5,326 nt of DNA, from the NCBI GenBank assembly GCA_020346825.1, contig CP070791.1:1198075-1203400 (forward strand). The letters are read 5' to 3'. Position 1 is the stretch's first letter. Every line of letters begins with the position of its first letter. Both the position numbers and the translations under genes were made by a program. The notes under the pieces were generated by a model. It saw only the letters and a list, made by a program, of their open reading frames with translations. It made no database searches and had not been told where the DNA came from. Below are positions 1 to 5,190 of this stretch, piece by piece. Source of the DNA: Candidatus Bathyarchaeota archaeon. GTDB taxonomy: Archaea; Thermoproteota; Bathyarchaeia; Bathyarchaeales; Bathyarchaeaceae.

Positions 1-97
1 CAGAGTCGTAGCCCCTGTACTCAAGTCTCTTCAAAGCGCCATGAATGGTGGGTGCCGCTTCACCATTCTTCAGGATGCAACCAAATATTCCGCACAT
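1..97 (-). CDS. glmS: Glutamine--fructose-6-phosphate aminotransferase (isomerizing), N-terminal fragment, runs off left edge
   Basis: Read leftward from an ATG at 97-95, the first 32 codons give MCGIFGCILKNG and later LEYRGYDS. MCGIFG is the start of class II (Ntn) glutamine amidotransferases, with Cys2 the nucleophile after Met removal. LEYRGYDS is the GlmS signature that separates it from PurF and asparagine synthetase. GlmS is a cytosolic enzyme that uses glutamine to turn fructose-6-phosphate into glucosamine-6-phosphate, the entry to UDP-GlcNAc for glycans and surface polymers. Only the very start of the glutaminase domain is present; the rest, including the two SIS isomerase domains, lies outside the window. 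A GAGG about 8 nt before the ATG is a plausible ribosome binding site. The gene is divergent from the PH-domain gene across a 270-bp spacer. The identification rests on short but highly diagnostic sequence. Confidence 0.9.
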   Translation of the reverse strand, partial: MCGIFGCILKNGEAAPTIHGALKRLEYRGYDS

Positions 98-182
98 CGA
101 TGATTCCTCAAATCTTTTTTGTTTCTCTGATAGCCGTTAAACCAGATTTCCCTTTTTTCAAGCTTTATCTAGTCCAAAAAGG

Positions 183-193
183 TTTCTATAAGC
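183..193 (-). promoter_or_regulatory. Possible TATA element for glmS
   Basis: On the minus strand this reads GCTTATAGAAA, about 90 nt before the glmS ATG, which predicts a leader of roughly 65 nt that would contain the GAGG at the start codon. A second minus-strand candidate, CTATAAAAAA at 282-291, would give a leader of about 160 nt. The sequence alone cannot choose between them. Confidence 0.3.
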
Positions 194-250
194 ATTTTTA
201 GGAAAATGGTGTTAGAATTAAAAAACGGGTCATAACGGTCTTCAAGGCTG

Positions 251-272
251 GGTGTCGTACCGAGGGTACACC
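251..272. other. Bulged inverted repeat in the glmS/PH-gene spacer
   Basis: GGTG, a 3-nt bulge TCG, then TACC, a 3-nt loop GAG and GGTACACC form an 8-bp stem with one bulge. It overlaps by two bases the second inverted repeat at 271-294. It could be an RNA hairpin in a leader transcript of either strand or a DNA operator. No known riboswitch or sRNA family was recognised. Confidence 0.4.
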
Positions 273-294
273 ACTAAAAAGTTTTTTATAGTGG
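271..294. promoter_or_regulatory. Inverted repeat CCACTA...TAGTGG around an A/T core, possible operator or promoter
   Basis: CCACTA (271-276) and TAGTGG (289-294) are exact inverse complements flanking an AAAAG-TTTTTT core. On the minus strand the right half contains CTATAAAAAA, a good TATA-like string. On the plus strand the same bases give TTTTTTATAG upstream of the PH-domain gene. A dyad overlapping a TATA box is a typical archaeal repressor site, but a weak terminator hairpin is an alternative reading. Confidence 0.35.
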
Positions 295-367
295 TTTATT
301 CCTTTGAGGAACTTTCTTCGTGTGTATTCACCACAAAGGATATGAAGTTCAAAACCAGTCATGAAAG

Positions 368-712
368 ATGGCGAGTAGTTTGGTTCTTGAAGATTTCCTT
401 TTCCCCGGAGAAATTGTGATATTTCAGAGCGGCAGGGTCAAGACCCTAAATGATCGTTTTGATTTCTACGTAACGGATCAGAGGATACTGCTTTACAGAC
501 GAAGAGGAGTTGTCTTCAAGAAGGACAGAGTTGTCGCTGAGAGAATTGAGAATATTCAGACGCTACATTACGATGAGAAGGGGATAGCGAAAAAGAAGGG
601 CGTCTTGCACATCGAGACTATAAGCAAGAAGATGGAGCCACTTGAGGGAACGGTTTCAGACATAAAAGCTATTTGGCAAGAATTACAAAAACACATAAAG
701 AAAGAAGGATAG
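368..712 (+). CDS. Small stand-alone PH-like (bacterial/archaeal pleckstrin-homology) domain protein
   Basis: This 114-residue protein has the pattern of short prokaryotic PH-domain proteins: an opening 'F-PGE' (residues 12-15), then the hallmark FYVTDQRILLYRRR (33-46), where a strand ending in T-D-Q-R-I-L is typical of the family. A segment ENIQTLHYDEKG (61-72), a strand GVLHIETI (79-86) and a C-terminal helix (about 95-112) that closes the barrel follow. There is no signal peptide or membrane segment and the C-terminus is Lys-rich. In bacteria related domains occur alone or fused to membrane anchors; the ligand here is unknown. The start at 368 is forced by an in-frame TGA at 362-364. No convincing Shine-Dalgarno precedes it, and only a weak GATAT lies about 27 nt upstream. 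Family assignment is fairly sure; biological role is unknown. Confidence 0.75.
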   Translation: MASSLVLEDFLFPGEIVIFQSGRVKTLNDRFDFYVTDQRILLYRRRGVVFKKDRVVAERIENIQTLHYDEKGIAKKKGVLHIETISKKMEPLEGTVSDIKAIWQELQKHIKKEG

Positions 713-755
713 AACCTCTTCAACAAAGATTGTTTCGCACGCAGGCATGTAATTA

Positions 756-793
756 ATAAAACCAATCGTTAACCAAGTAACATAAAACCAATC
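756..793. repeat. Pair of 12-bp direct repeats upstream of the CBS gene
   Basis: ATAAAACCAATC occurs exactly at 756-767 and again at 782-793, start to start 26 bp. A partial echo, TTAACCAAGT, lies between them at 769-778. The pair sits 50-87 bp upstream of the CBS gene TATA box, where an activator or regulator could bind on one DNA face (26 bp is about 2.5 helical turns, so the two copies face roughly opposite sides). It may instead be chance in A/T-rich spacer DNA. Confidence 0.4.
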
Positions 794-839
794 AAAGAAA
801 ACGACTTTCTGAATCCAGAATAAATATTATTTCTTCCGA

Positions 840-850
840 ACATATAAATG
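840..850 (+). promoter_or_regulatory. TATA box for the CBS-domain gene
   Basis: TATAAA at 843-848, preceded by an A-rich BRE-like CGAACA, is centred about 30 nt before the GTG at 876. The predicted transcript would start within a few bases of that GTG, supporting a leaderless or near-leaderless mRNA and favouring 876 over the downstream ATG at 900. Confidence 0.65.
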
Positions 851-875
851 AAAAACGTAAATTATTGTCTCTAGG

Positions 876-1403
876 GTGGCTCATTCACCTCAAAATCTGA
901 TGAATGATGGTTTGGTGGATATATTGCTAAAACTTGAGGACGTTATGGTTGAAAATGTCGTAACAGTTGAAGAGAGGGCAACTGTAAAGAAAACGGCAGA
1001 ACTCATGAATAAACACGACATAGGCTGTTTGATAGTGCTCAAAAAAGGAGCGCCCGATGGAATAGTGACTGAAAGGGACATGCTAAAAAGAATCTTACTT
1101 GGATCTAAAAACCCAGAAAAAACCAAAGTCAGCGAAATAATGTCCAAGCCCCTAATAACTGGAAAGCCTCAAATGACCATAGAAGATGCCGCGAAACTGA
1201 TGTTCAAAAGAGACATCAAGAAACTTCCTGTGACCCAAAACGGCCAGCTTGTTGGCTTGGTCACTCTAACAGATCTCGTACGTTCTGAAAGGATTATCAA
1301 AATGCTAAAGAAACTCCCTGACGAGAAGACAGCAAAGCGTATGAAAAGAGTTGTGGACCATTTCAACAGAATTATCTCAATATCATACGAACGAGACGCG
1401 TAG
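876..1403 (+). CDS. Tandem CBS-domain (Bateman module) protein
   Basis: The 175-residue product consists almost wholly of two CBS domains. CBS1 spans about residues 24-78, with DIGCLIV (48-54) and the nucleotide-contact turn GIVTERD (62-68). CBS2 spans about 86-140, with DIKKLPV (113-119) and GLVTLTD (127-133). A basic, probably helical tail (141-175) follows. Paired CBS domains generally form a Bateman module that binds AMP, ATP, S-adenosylmethionine or similar and regulates a partner. No catalytic or DNA-binding domain is fused here, so the partner is unknown. The start is GTG at 876, chosen because a TATA box lies 30 nt upstream and the alternative ATG at 900 has no Shine-Dalgarno. TAG is followed at once by an in-frame TAA. 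The domain call is secure, the regulated process is not. Confidence 0.9.
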   Translation: MAHSPQNLMNDGLVDILLKLEDVMVENVVTVEERATVKKTAELMNKHDIGCLIVLKKGAPDGIVTERDMLKRILLGSKNPEKTKVSEIMSKPLITGKPQMTIEDAAKLMFKRDIKKLPVTQNGQLVGLVTLTDLVRSERIIKMLKKLPDEKTAKRMKRVVDHFNRIISISYERDA

Positions 1404-1440
1404 TAACGGCTAAAACACTATGCTTCCAACCGTCAAAACT

Positions 1441-1459
1441 GCGCGTATTTCCTGCGCGC
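1441..1459. other. GC-rich stem-loop downstream of the CBS gene
   Basis: GCGCG (1441-1445) pairs with CGCGC (1455-1459) around a 9-nt loop, 38 nt after the CBS stop. No T-run follows directly, so it does not look like a classical terminator; it could be a transcript 3'-end structure. Otherwise the spacer 1404-1523 shows only the next gene's promoter. Confidence 0.3.
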
Positions 1460-1489
1460 GCCAACATATTGTGTGTAAAACGCGAGGAC

Positions 1490-1497
1490 AATAAAGT
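1490..1497 (+). promoter_or_regulatory. TATA-like element for the ornithine cyclodeaminase family gene
   Basis: AATAAAGT lies about 30 nt before the ATG at 1524 and no Shine-Dalgarno is seen before that ATG, consistent with a leaderless transcript. Confidence 0.5.
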
Positions 1498-1523
1498 TTT
1501 TCTGCTCTGACGCAGTTTGCAAC

Positions 1524-2516
1524 ATGGTATCCTCAATGAGCTCTCTGGGAGAAGTTCTGTACTTATCTAGGCTTGAGGTAGAGAAACTGAGTATCCCCGT
1601 AAGGGAGGTAATTCAAGTTGTTGAGGAAGCCTTTCGCGAGAAGGCCGAGGGGAGAGTAGAAATGCCGCCCAAACCTGGCATCCATCCTAGAAAAGATGCT
1701 TTCATCCACGCCATGCCCGCTTACATATCCAAGATGGGGGCTGCCGGCGCAAAGTGGGTAAGCGGGTTTCCGGGGAACCCCGAGCGTGGTCTACCTTACA
1801 TATTGGGCCTGCTCATTTTGAATGACCCTGAAACGGGCATTCCAATCTGTGTTATGGATTGCACTTGGATAACAGCCAAAAGAACTGGAGCAGCAACTGC
1901 CCTTGCGGCCAAGCACCTAGCCAAACAAGACGCGACGGTTTTAGGGGTCCTAGGGTGTGGTGTTCAAGGCAGAAGCAACCTGGAGGCTTTGATGGTGGTG
2001 TGCAAGAACTTAGAGGAGGTCAGAGCCTACGACGTTGACCGGGGAAGCTTGGATTCATATACAAACGAGATGGCTGACCAGCACGGAGTGAAGATTGTTC
2101 CTGTCGAATCTCCCAGAAGGGCGGTTGATCATTGTGACATAGTGATCACTGCCGGCCCCATTTTGAGACATCCAAAGCCGGTGATTGAGGCTTCGTGGTT
2201 CAAAAACGGCGGCTTCACATGTCCTCTTGATTTCGACTCGTACTGGAAACCAGAAGCGATACATTCCATGGACAAATTCTGCACAGATGACACGGACCAG
2301 CTAAAATACTATAAAGAACTTGGATACTTTTCTGGCACACCACATGTGTACGCGGAACTGAGTGAACTCGTCAGCGACAAGAAACCTGGACGCGAAGACC
2401 CTGCAGAACGCATTATGTGCATGAACTTGGGCTTAGCCATAGAAGACATGGCAACAGCCCACCTCATCTACCAGAAGGCGGAAAAGGCGGGAATCGGGAC
2501 AAGACTCCCATTATAG
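1524..2516 (+). CDS. Ornithine cyclodeaminase / mu-crystallin family NAD(P)-dependent enzyme
   Basis: The 330-residue protein is the usual length for this family, whose members include ornithine cyclodeaminase, archaeal alanine dehydrogenase and several imine or amino-acid dehydrogenases. Family landmarks in order are GAAGAKWVSGFPGN (72-85, with the substrate-region Lys77), MDCTWITAKRTGAATALAAKHLA (111-133, with Arg120), the Rossmann dinucleotide loop GVLGCGVQGR (141-150), and the C-terminal NLGLAIEDMATAHLIY (301-316). The region that normally carries the catalytic Asp (around 230-240) reads GGFTCPLDFDSYWKPEAI, not the more usual G-A-D-x-P-G-K pattern. This makes true ornithine cyclodeaminase activity doubtful; Asp236 or Asp238 could take that place. 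It is probably cytosolic. The start at 1524 fits the TATA-like element; Met5 is an alternative. It is transcribed alone, with a separate promoter after it. Family assignment is sure, substrate is not. Confidence 0.9.
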   Translation: MVSSMSSLGEVLYLSRLEVEKLSIPVREVIQVVEEAFREKAEGRVEMPPKPGIHPRKDAFIHAMPAYISKMGAAGAKWVSGFPGNPERGLPYILGLLILNDPETGIPICVMDCTWITAKRTGAATALAAKHLAKQDATVLGVLGCGVQGRSNLEALMVVCKNLEEVRAYDVDRGSLDSYTNEMADQHGVKIVPVESPRRAVDHCDIVITAGPILRHPKPVIEASWFKNGGFTCPLDFDSYWKPEAIHSMDKFCTDDTDQLKYYKELGYFSGTPHVYAELSELVSDKKPGREDPAERIMCMNLGLAIEDMATAHLIYQKAEKAGIGTRLPL

Positions 2517-2528
2517 CGCACGCGTCTC

Positions 2529-2540
2529 CATGCATGCATG
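2529..2540. promoter_or_regulatory. Perfect 12-bp palindrome upstream of the regulator promoter
   Basis: CATGCATGCATG is its own reverse complement and ends 24 bp before the TATA box of the regulator gene, just after the stop of the preceding gene. The position suits an activator or autoregulatory operator. Simple-sequence chance is also possible. Confidence 0.35.
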
Positions 2541-2564
2541 TATACTTTCACCTCTAAAAAAATG

Positions 2565-2573
2565 TTTATAAAG
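2565..2573 (+). promoter_or_regulatory. Strong TATA box for the winged-helix/EF-hand regulator
   Basis: TTTATAAAG, preceded by an A-rich stretch as expected for a BRE, is centred 26 nt before the ATG at 2595. Transcription would begin at or next to that ATG, giving a leaderless mRNA. The box lies inside the longer open frame that begins at 2538, which argues against that earlier start. Confidence 0.75.
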
Positions 2574-2594
2574 CAACCATCCTTAGTTCCATTC

Positions 2595-3560
2595 ATGAAG
2601 AAAATACGATTGCTCCGCAGTGAAGGAAGACAATACATGGTGAAGGACATAGCCGTTTTTGAAGAACCAGAAAGACTCAAACCTGTCATGAACAAACTCG
2701 GCTGGAGAATTCTTCAACTCCTGAGTAAAGGAGAAATGTATCCTATGGAGGTTTCGAAGAAACTGGGGATACACGAGCAGAAAGTTTACTATCATATCAG
2801 AAATTTGGCGAAGGCTGGCTTGGTGAAGGTTGTTAGGGAAGAGGAAAAGAAAGGAGCAGTCGCAAAATTCTACAAACCTACTTTTCCAGCCTTGGGAGTG
2901 GAGCTTCCCTTTGGTTATCAAAAGGTCAAGAACTTTTCAGTTCCTAGTATAGATGAGAGAATAAAACAGTTTCTCAGCCCCTTTCTGAAGGAGAATGGAA
3001 CATTTGAGGGAAAGGTTGTTGTGGGTAGTCCTGATCCTCACGGGCCCTTCAAGGCGAGAGCCAGAGATGGCCATTACGCCTCTTATTTGACACTTTTTCT
3101 CGGCCAATTCGTCGACTTGCCAGAAGATTTCCTGATAAAACTGGACGTTGACGTAAAGGCTGAGAAGGAAGAAAACAACAACCTAATCTCGGTAGGAGGA
3201 CCTGGAACAAACCTTATCACTCAAGAAGCCAACGAGTTCTTGCCATTACGCTTCAATATGATGCCCTCCAAACATGGATTCCTTCTAGGCGGTTTAGTCT
3301 CTGAAAAAACAAAAAACGTCTACACCGCCGACACGGCGGGTGTAATTGCGAGAATCACCAACCCTTGGAATGAAGAAAAGAGAATAATTATACTCGCTGG
3401 CAACAAGGCAGTTGGAACCAAGGCCTGCGTGCTAGCCCTTACAAAATTCTGGAAGGAAGTCCTGAAGGATTTCAGTGATGAAGAGAAATTTGCAACCGCA
3501 ATTCAAGGATTCGATCTAGACGGAGATGGGAAGGTAGACTCGATAGAGGTTCTAGAATAG
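2595..3560 (+). CDS. ArsR-like winged-helix transcriptional regulator with uncharacterised middle domain and C-terminal EF-hand loop
   Basis: With the start at 2595 the product is 321 residues. Residues about 33-97 form a winged helix: NKLGWRILQLLSKGEMYPMEVSKKLG, a recognition helix around HEQKVYYHIRNLAKAGLV (60-77) and a charged wing (80-95). This resembles archaeal ArsR-type DNA-binding domains. Residues about 115-295 are an alpha/beta domain containing VVVGSPDPHGP (141-151), NLISVGGPGTN (196-206) and IIILAGNKAVGTKACVLAL (264-282). The GGP-x-x-N turn recalls segments of archaeal S-layer-type proteins, but I cannot assign the domain firmly. Residues 307-318 are a complete EF-hand loop, DLDGDGKVDSIE, with D at 1, 3, 5 and 9, G at 6 and E at 12. 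No signal peptide or membrane helix is visible, so it should act in the cytoplasm. The open frame extends upstream to 2538, but the TATA box inside that extension favours 2595. Target genes are unknown. Confidence 0.85.
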   Translation: MKKIRLLRSEGRQYMVKDIAVFEEPERLKPVMNKLGWRILQLLSKGEMYPMEVSKKLGIHEQKVYYHIRNLAKAGLVKVVREEEKKGAVAKFYKPTFPALGVELPFGYQKVKNFSVPSIDERIKQFLSPFLKENGTFEGKVVVGSPDPHGPFKARARDGHYASYLTLFLGQFVDLPEDFLIKLDVDVKAEKEENNNLISVGGPGTNLITQEANEFLPLRFNMMPSKHGFLLGGLVSEKTKNVYTADTAGVIARITNPWNEEKRIIILAGNKAVGTKACVLALTKFWKEVLKDFSDEEKFATAIQGFDLDGDGKVDSIEVLE

Positions 3561-3580
3561 TTTTCCGGATTGAGGAAAAC
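3560..3580. terminator. Stem-loop at the end of the regulator gene
   Basis: GTTTTCC (3560-3566) pairs with GGAAAAC (3574-3580), a 7-bp stem with a 7-nt loop starting on the last base of the stop codon. There is no following T-tract, so termination is only a possibility; an operator for the next gene is another reading. Confidence 0.35.
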
Positions 3581-3592
3581 CACAATAGTTCG

Positions 3593-3604
3593 CATAACAA
3601 ATAA
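3593..3604 (+). promoter_or_regulatory. Weak TATA-like element for the DUF371 gene
   Basis: CATAACAAATAA is centred about 22 nt before the ATG at 3620. It is a poor TATA match, but the spacing is near that of a leaderless start and no Shine-Dalgarno is present. Confidence 0.3.
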
Positions 3605-3619
3605 TCACATTGACATGTC

Positions 3620-4051
3620 ATGAAAACAGTAGCTACTGTTGTTCTTGCGCGCGGACACGAGAACATTCAAGCGACTCATAAGACGACCTTCGAGATCACG
3701 AAGGAACCAACCCTCACCAAACGTGCCGACTGCATAATCGCTGTGGAAGCAAACAAAAGCGCAACTGCTTTGCCCCTCGAATTTAAAGAAGCCGCAAGAA
3801 AAAAGGGGGCACAAATGACGATAGAAATCGAAGCCGGAGAACTTAAAGAGGTGGTAAAGGCTCGGGGAACCCCGCGATTATTGTTTACTCATCCCACGGA
3901 TTTGGTGGTGAGAAAGAGTGATTACGTTTGCGGCCGAACATTGGCGATAGGAGCAGATAAGGCTGCTAGTGACCTTTCAAGACTACTTGTTGAGGAGATA
4001 AAAGAATCGAACCAAAGAATCAGAGTAACGTTAATTGTGGAAACCTATTGA
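3620..4051 (+). CDS. DUF371 family conserved archaeal protein
   Basis: The 143-residue sequence carries the pattern I associate with DUF371, a family of small archaeal proteins of unknown function. The N-terminal RGHENIQATHKTTFEITKE (11-29) is followed by TKRADCIIAVEANKSA (33-48), a central hydrophobic/acidic strand region (65-80), and VVRKSDYVCGRTLAIGADKAASDLSRLLVEEI (96-127). Conserved-looking polar residues are His13, Glu14, Asn15, His20, Lys21, Thr22, Asp37, Arg98 and the GADKAA turn (111-116). The protein is full length, with no signal peptide or membrane segment, and is probably cytosolic. No function can be inferred from motifs. ATG at 3620 is the only sensible start; ATG at 3615 runs into TGA. 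Its last 7 bp overlap the end of the convergent trm5 gene. Confidence 0.85.
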   Translation: MKTVATVVLARGHENIQATHKTTFEITKEPTLTKRADCIIAVEANKSATALPLEFKEAARKKGAQMTIEIEAGELKEVVKARGTPRLLFTHPTDLVVRKSDYVCGRTLAIGADKAASDLSRLLVEEIKESNQRIRVTLIVETY

Positions 4052-5109
4052 ATCTTGGCGTCTACAACCACTTGCCAAGTGAAAGGCGCAGTTGCTCGAA
4101 CCACTTTTGCCAACAAAATCTTTTTGAGGCTTCGGCTGGTTCTATTAACGGCTTCGGCCAGTCGAATCTTGGCGGTTTCTATAGGATCTGGCGCCTTTGT
4201 GAACTCATAATAATGCATAATACCGCCTCTAGACTTGAGAGTTGCACAGCCTACGTCGACGTATTCTATCGCCTTTTCAGGCAAATTCATGATCACTCGA
4301 TCCGCAACCCCAACCAATCGTTTCTTGACTACTTGTCTGGCACCGCCAAGAATTGGCACAACTCTCTTTTCAACGTGGTTCACGGCTACGTTCCTCTCTA
4401 GAAACTCTAAGGCATCTGGGTTTACGTCAATGGCGTACACCTTCGCGTTTTCATGTCTCTTCGCAATTAGGATAGAAAAGGGGCCTACTCCAGTGAACAT
4501 GTCAACTATTGTTTCATCTGCTTTCGTCTGTGAAGCAACCCGATCGTGTTCGTGAGAAAGTCTGGGAGAGAAGTAGGTTCTGGCAAGATCCACGTGATAC
4601 ACACAGCCGTGTTCTCGATGAATAGTCCCCGTTTTTTCAACGCCGGCTATAACCTCGAACTTCCTTAGTCGATAGACACCTTCAACGGCACTGGATTTAG
4701 CTAGGACGGTGTCTACCCGCTTGTGCGTATTCAGTATAGCTTCACCGAGGTCTTTTTTATGGTCTGCGAGTTCTGGAGGAATATTGACAACAGCGATATC
4801 TCCCACAAAATCGATGGCATGGGGGACACTAACCAAAAGATGAGGAGGAATTTTGTCTTTCAATACTTCGACAAGTATGACTGGACGTTTGGCATGCTCG
4901 AATTCAAAAGCCGAGATTTCAAATTCTGGCAGACTCTTCTCAAATTTTCTGAATTCTTGGGGATGCGGTTTCCTAACCAGAGGGATACATAAGTAGTCTT
5001 CTACCTGCTGCACCTTCAGGTTTAGATTAAAAATGGTAAGTCTTCTAGCAAGACGTATGGCTTTCTCACCTAAAGCTTTAGGAACTTTCAAGGAAGGCGT
5101 TTCAGACAC
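4045..5109 (-). CDS. trm5: tRNA (guanine(37)-N1)-methyltransferase, Trm5 type
   Basis: The enzyme transfers a methyl group from S-adenosylmethionine to N1 of G37, next to the anticodon, preventing frameshifting; in archaea m1G37 of tRNA-Phe is also the first step to wyosine. At 354 residues it has the usual Trm5 layout. An N-terminal D1-like region (about 6-45, LKVPKALGEKAIRL then DYLCIPL) is followed by a second element (80-112, with IDFVGDIAVVNIPPEL). The methyltransferase domain includes YFSPRLSHEHDRV (179-191, Arg183), motif I VDMFTGVGPFSI (202-213), YAIDVNP (225-231), and NLPE (275-278), the Trm5 version of the catalytic NPP motif. RGGIMHYYEF (294-303) follows. The full D1 suggests the b subtype rather than Taw2, whose aminocarboxypropyl transfer uses the same fold. 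PILGGARQV has Gly where an acidic residue is common. The start is GTG at 5109; no in-frame ATG lies between it and an upstream TGA. Confidence 0.88.
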   Translation of the reverse strand: MSETPSLKVPKALGEKAIRLARRLTIFNLNLKVQQVEDYLCIPLVRKPHPQEFRKFEKSLPEFEISAFEFEHAKRPVILVEVLKDKIPPHLLVSVPHAIDFVGDIAVVNIPPELADHKKDLGEAILNTHKRVDTVLAKSSAVEGVYRLRKFEVIAGVEKTGTIHREHGCVYHVDLARTYFSPRLSHEHDRVASQTKADETIVDMFTGVGPFSILIAKRHENAKVYAIDVNPDALEFLERNVAVNHVEKRVVPILGGARQVVKKRLVGVADRVIMNLPEKAIEYVDVGCATLKSRGGIMHYYEFTKAPDPIETAKIRLAEAVNRTSRSLKKILLAKVVRATAPFTWQVVVDAKIQ

Positions 5110-5139
5110 TTTGACCCCAAAATATTCAGTGCGACCATG

Positions 5140-5147
5140 TTTTAAAT
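5140..5147 (-). promoter_or_regulatory. trm5: TATA box for trm5
   Basis: On the minus strand ATTTAAAA is centred about 34 nt before the GTG at 5109, predicting a transcript start near 5117 and a leader of about 8 nt (GGGGTCAAA). The GGGGT could act as a very close ribosome binding site. The gene could also be read through from tRNA-Lys, 81 bp upstream. Confidence 0.5.
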
Positions 5148-5190
5148 TCGTGACGTTACAGGTTCAATCTTGCAACTTCAATGGTGTGAT

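Noticed and set aside
98..367. C/D-box sRNA or other known RNA family in the left spacer
   Set aside because: No properly ordered C (RTGATGA) and D (CTGA) boxes were found; the hairpins alone do not support a family call.
756..793. Start of a CRISPR array or iteron origin
   Set aside because: Only two exact 12-bp copies with a 14-bp gap; CRISPR repeats and spacers are longer and more numerous, and no replication gene is nearby.
900..902. ATG 900 as start of the CBS-domain gene
   Set aside because: No Shine-Dalgarno precedes it and the TATA box at 843-848 points to the GTG at 876.
2538..2594. Start of the regulator at ATG 2538 (340 residues)
   Set aside because: The strongest TATA box of the window lies within this extension at the right distance for a leaderless start at 2595.
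3472..3814. Minus-strand open frames over the end of the regulator and start of DUF371
   Set aside because: They are shadows of two well-supported plus-strand genes and show no promoter or domain.
4048..4992. Plus-strand open frames at 4048-4401, 4235-4555 and 4723-4992
   Set aside because: They lie antisense to trm5, whose product has clear family motifs throughout; their translations show no recognisable domain.
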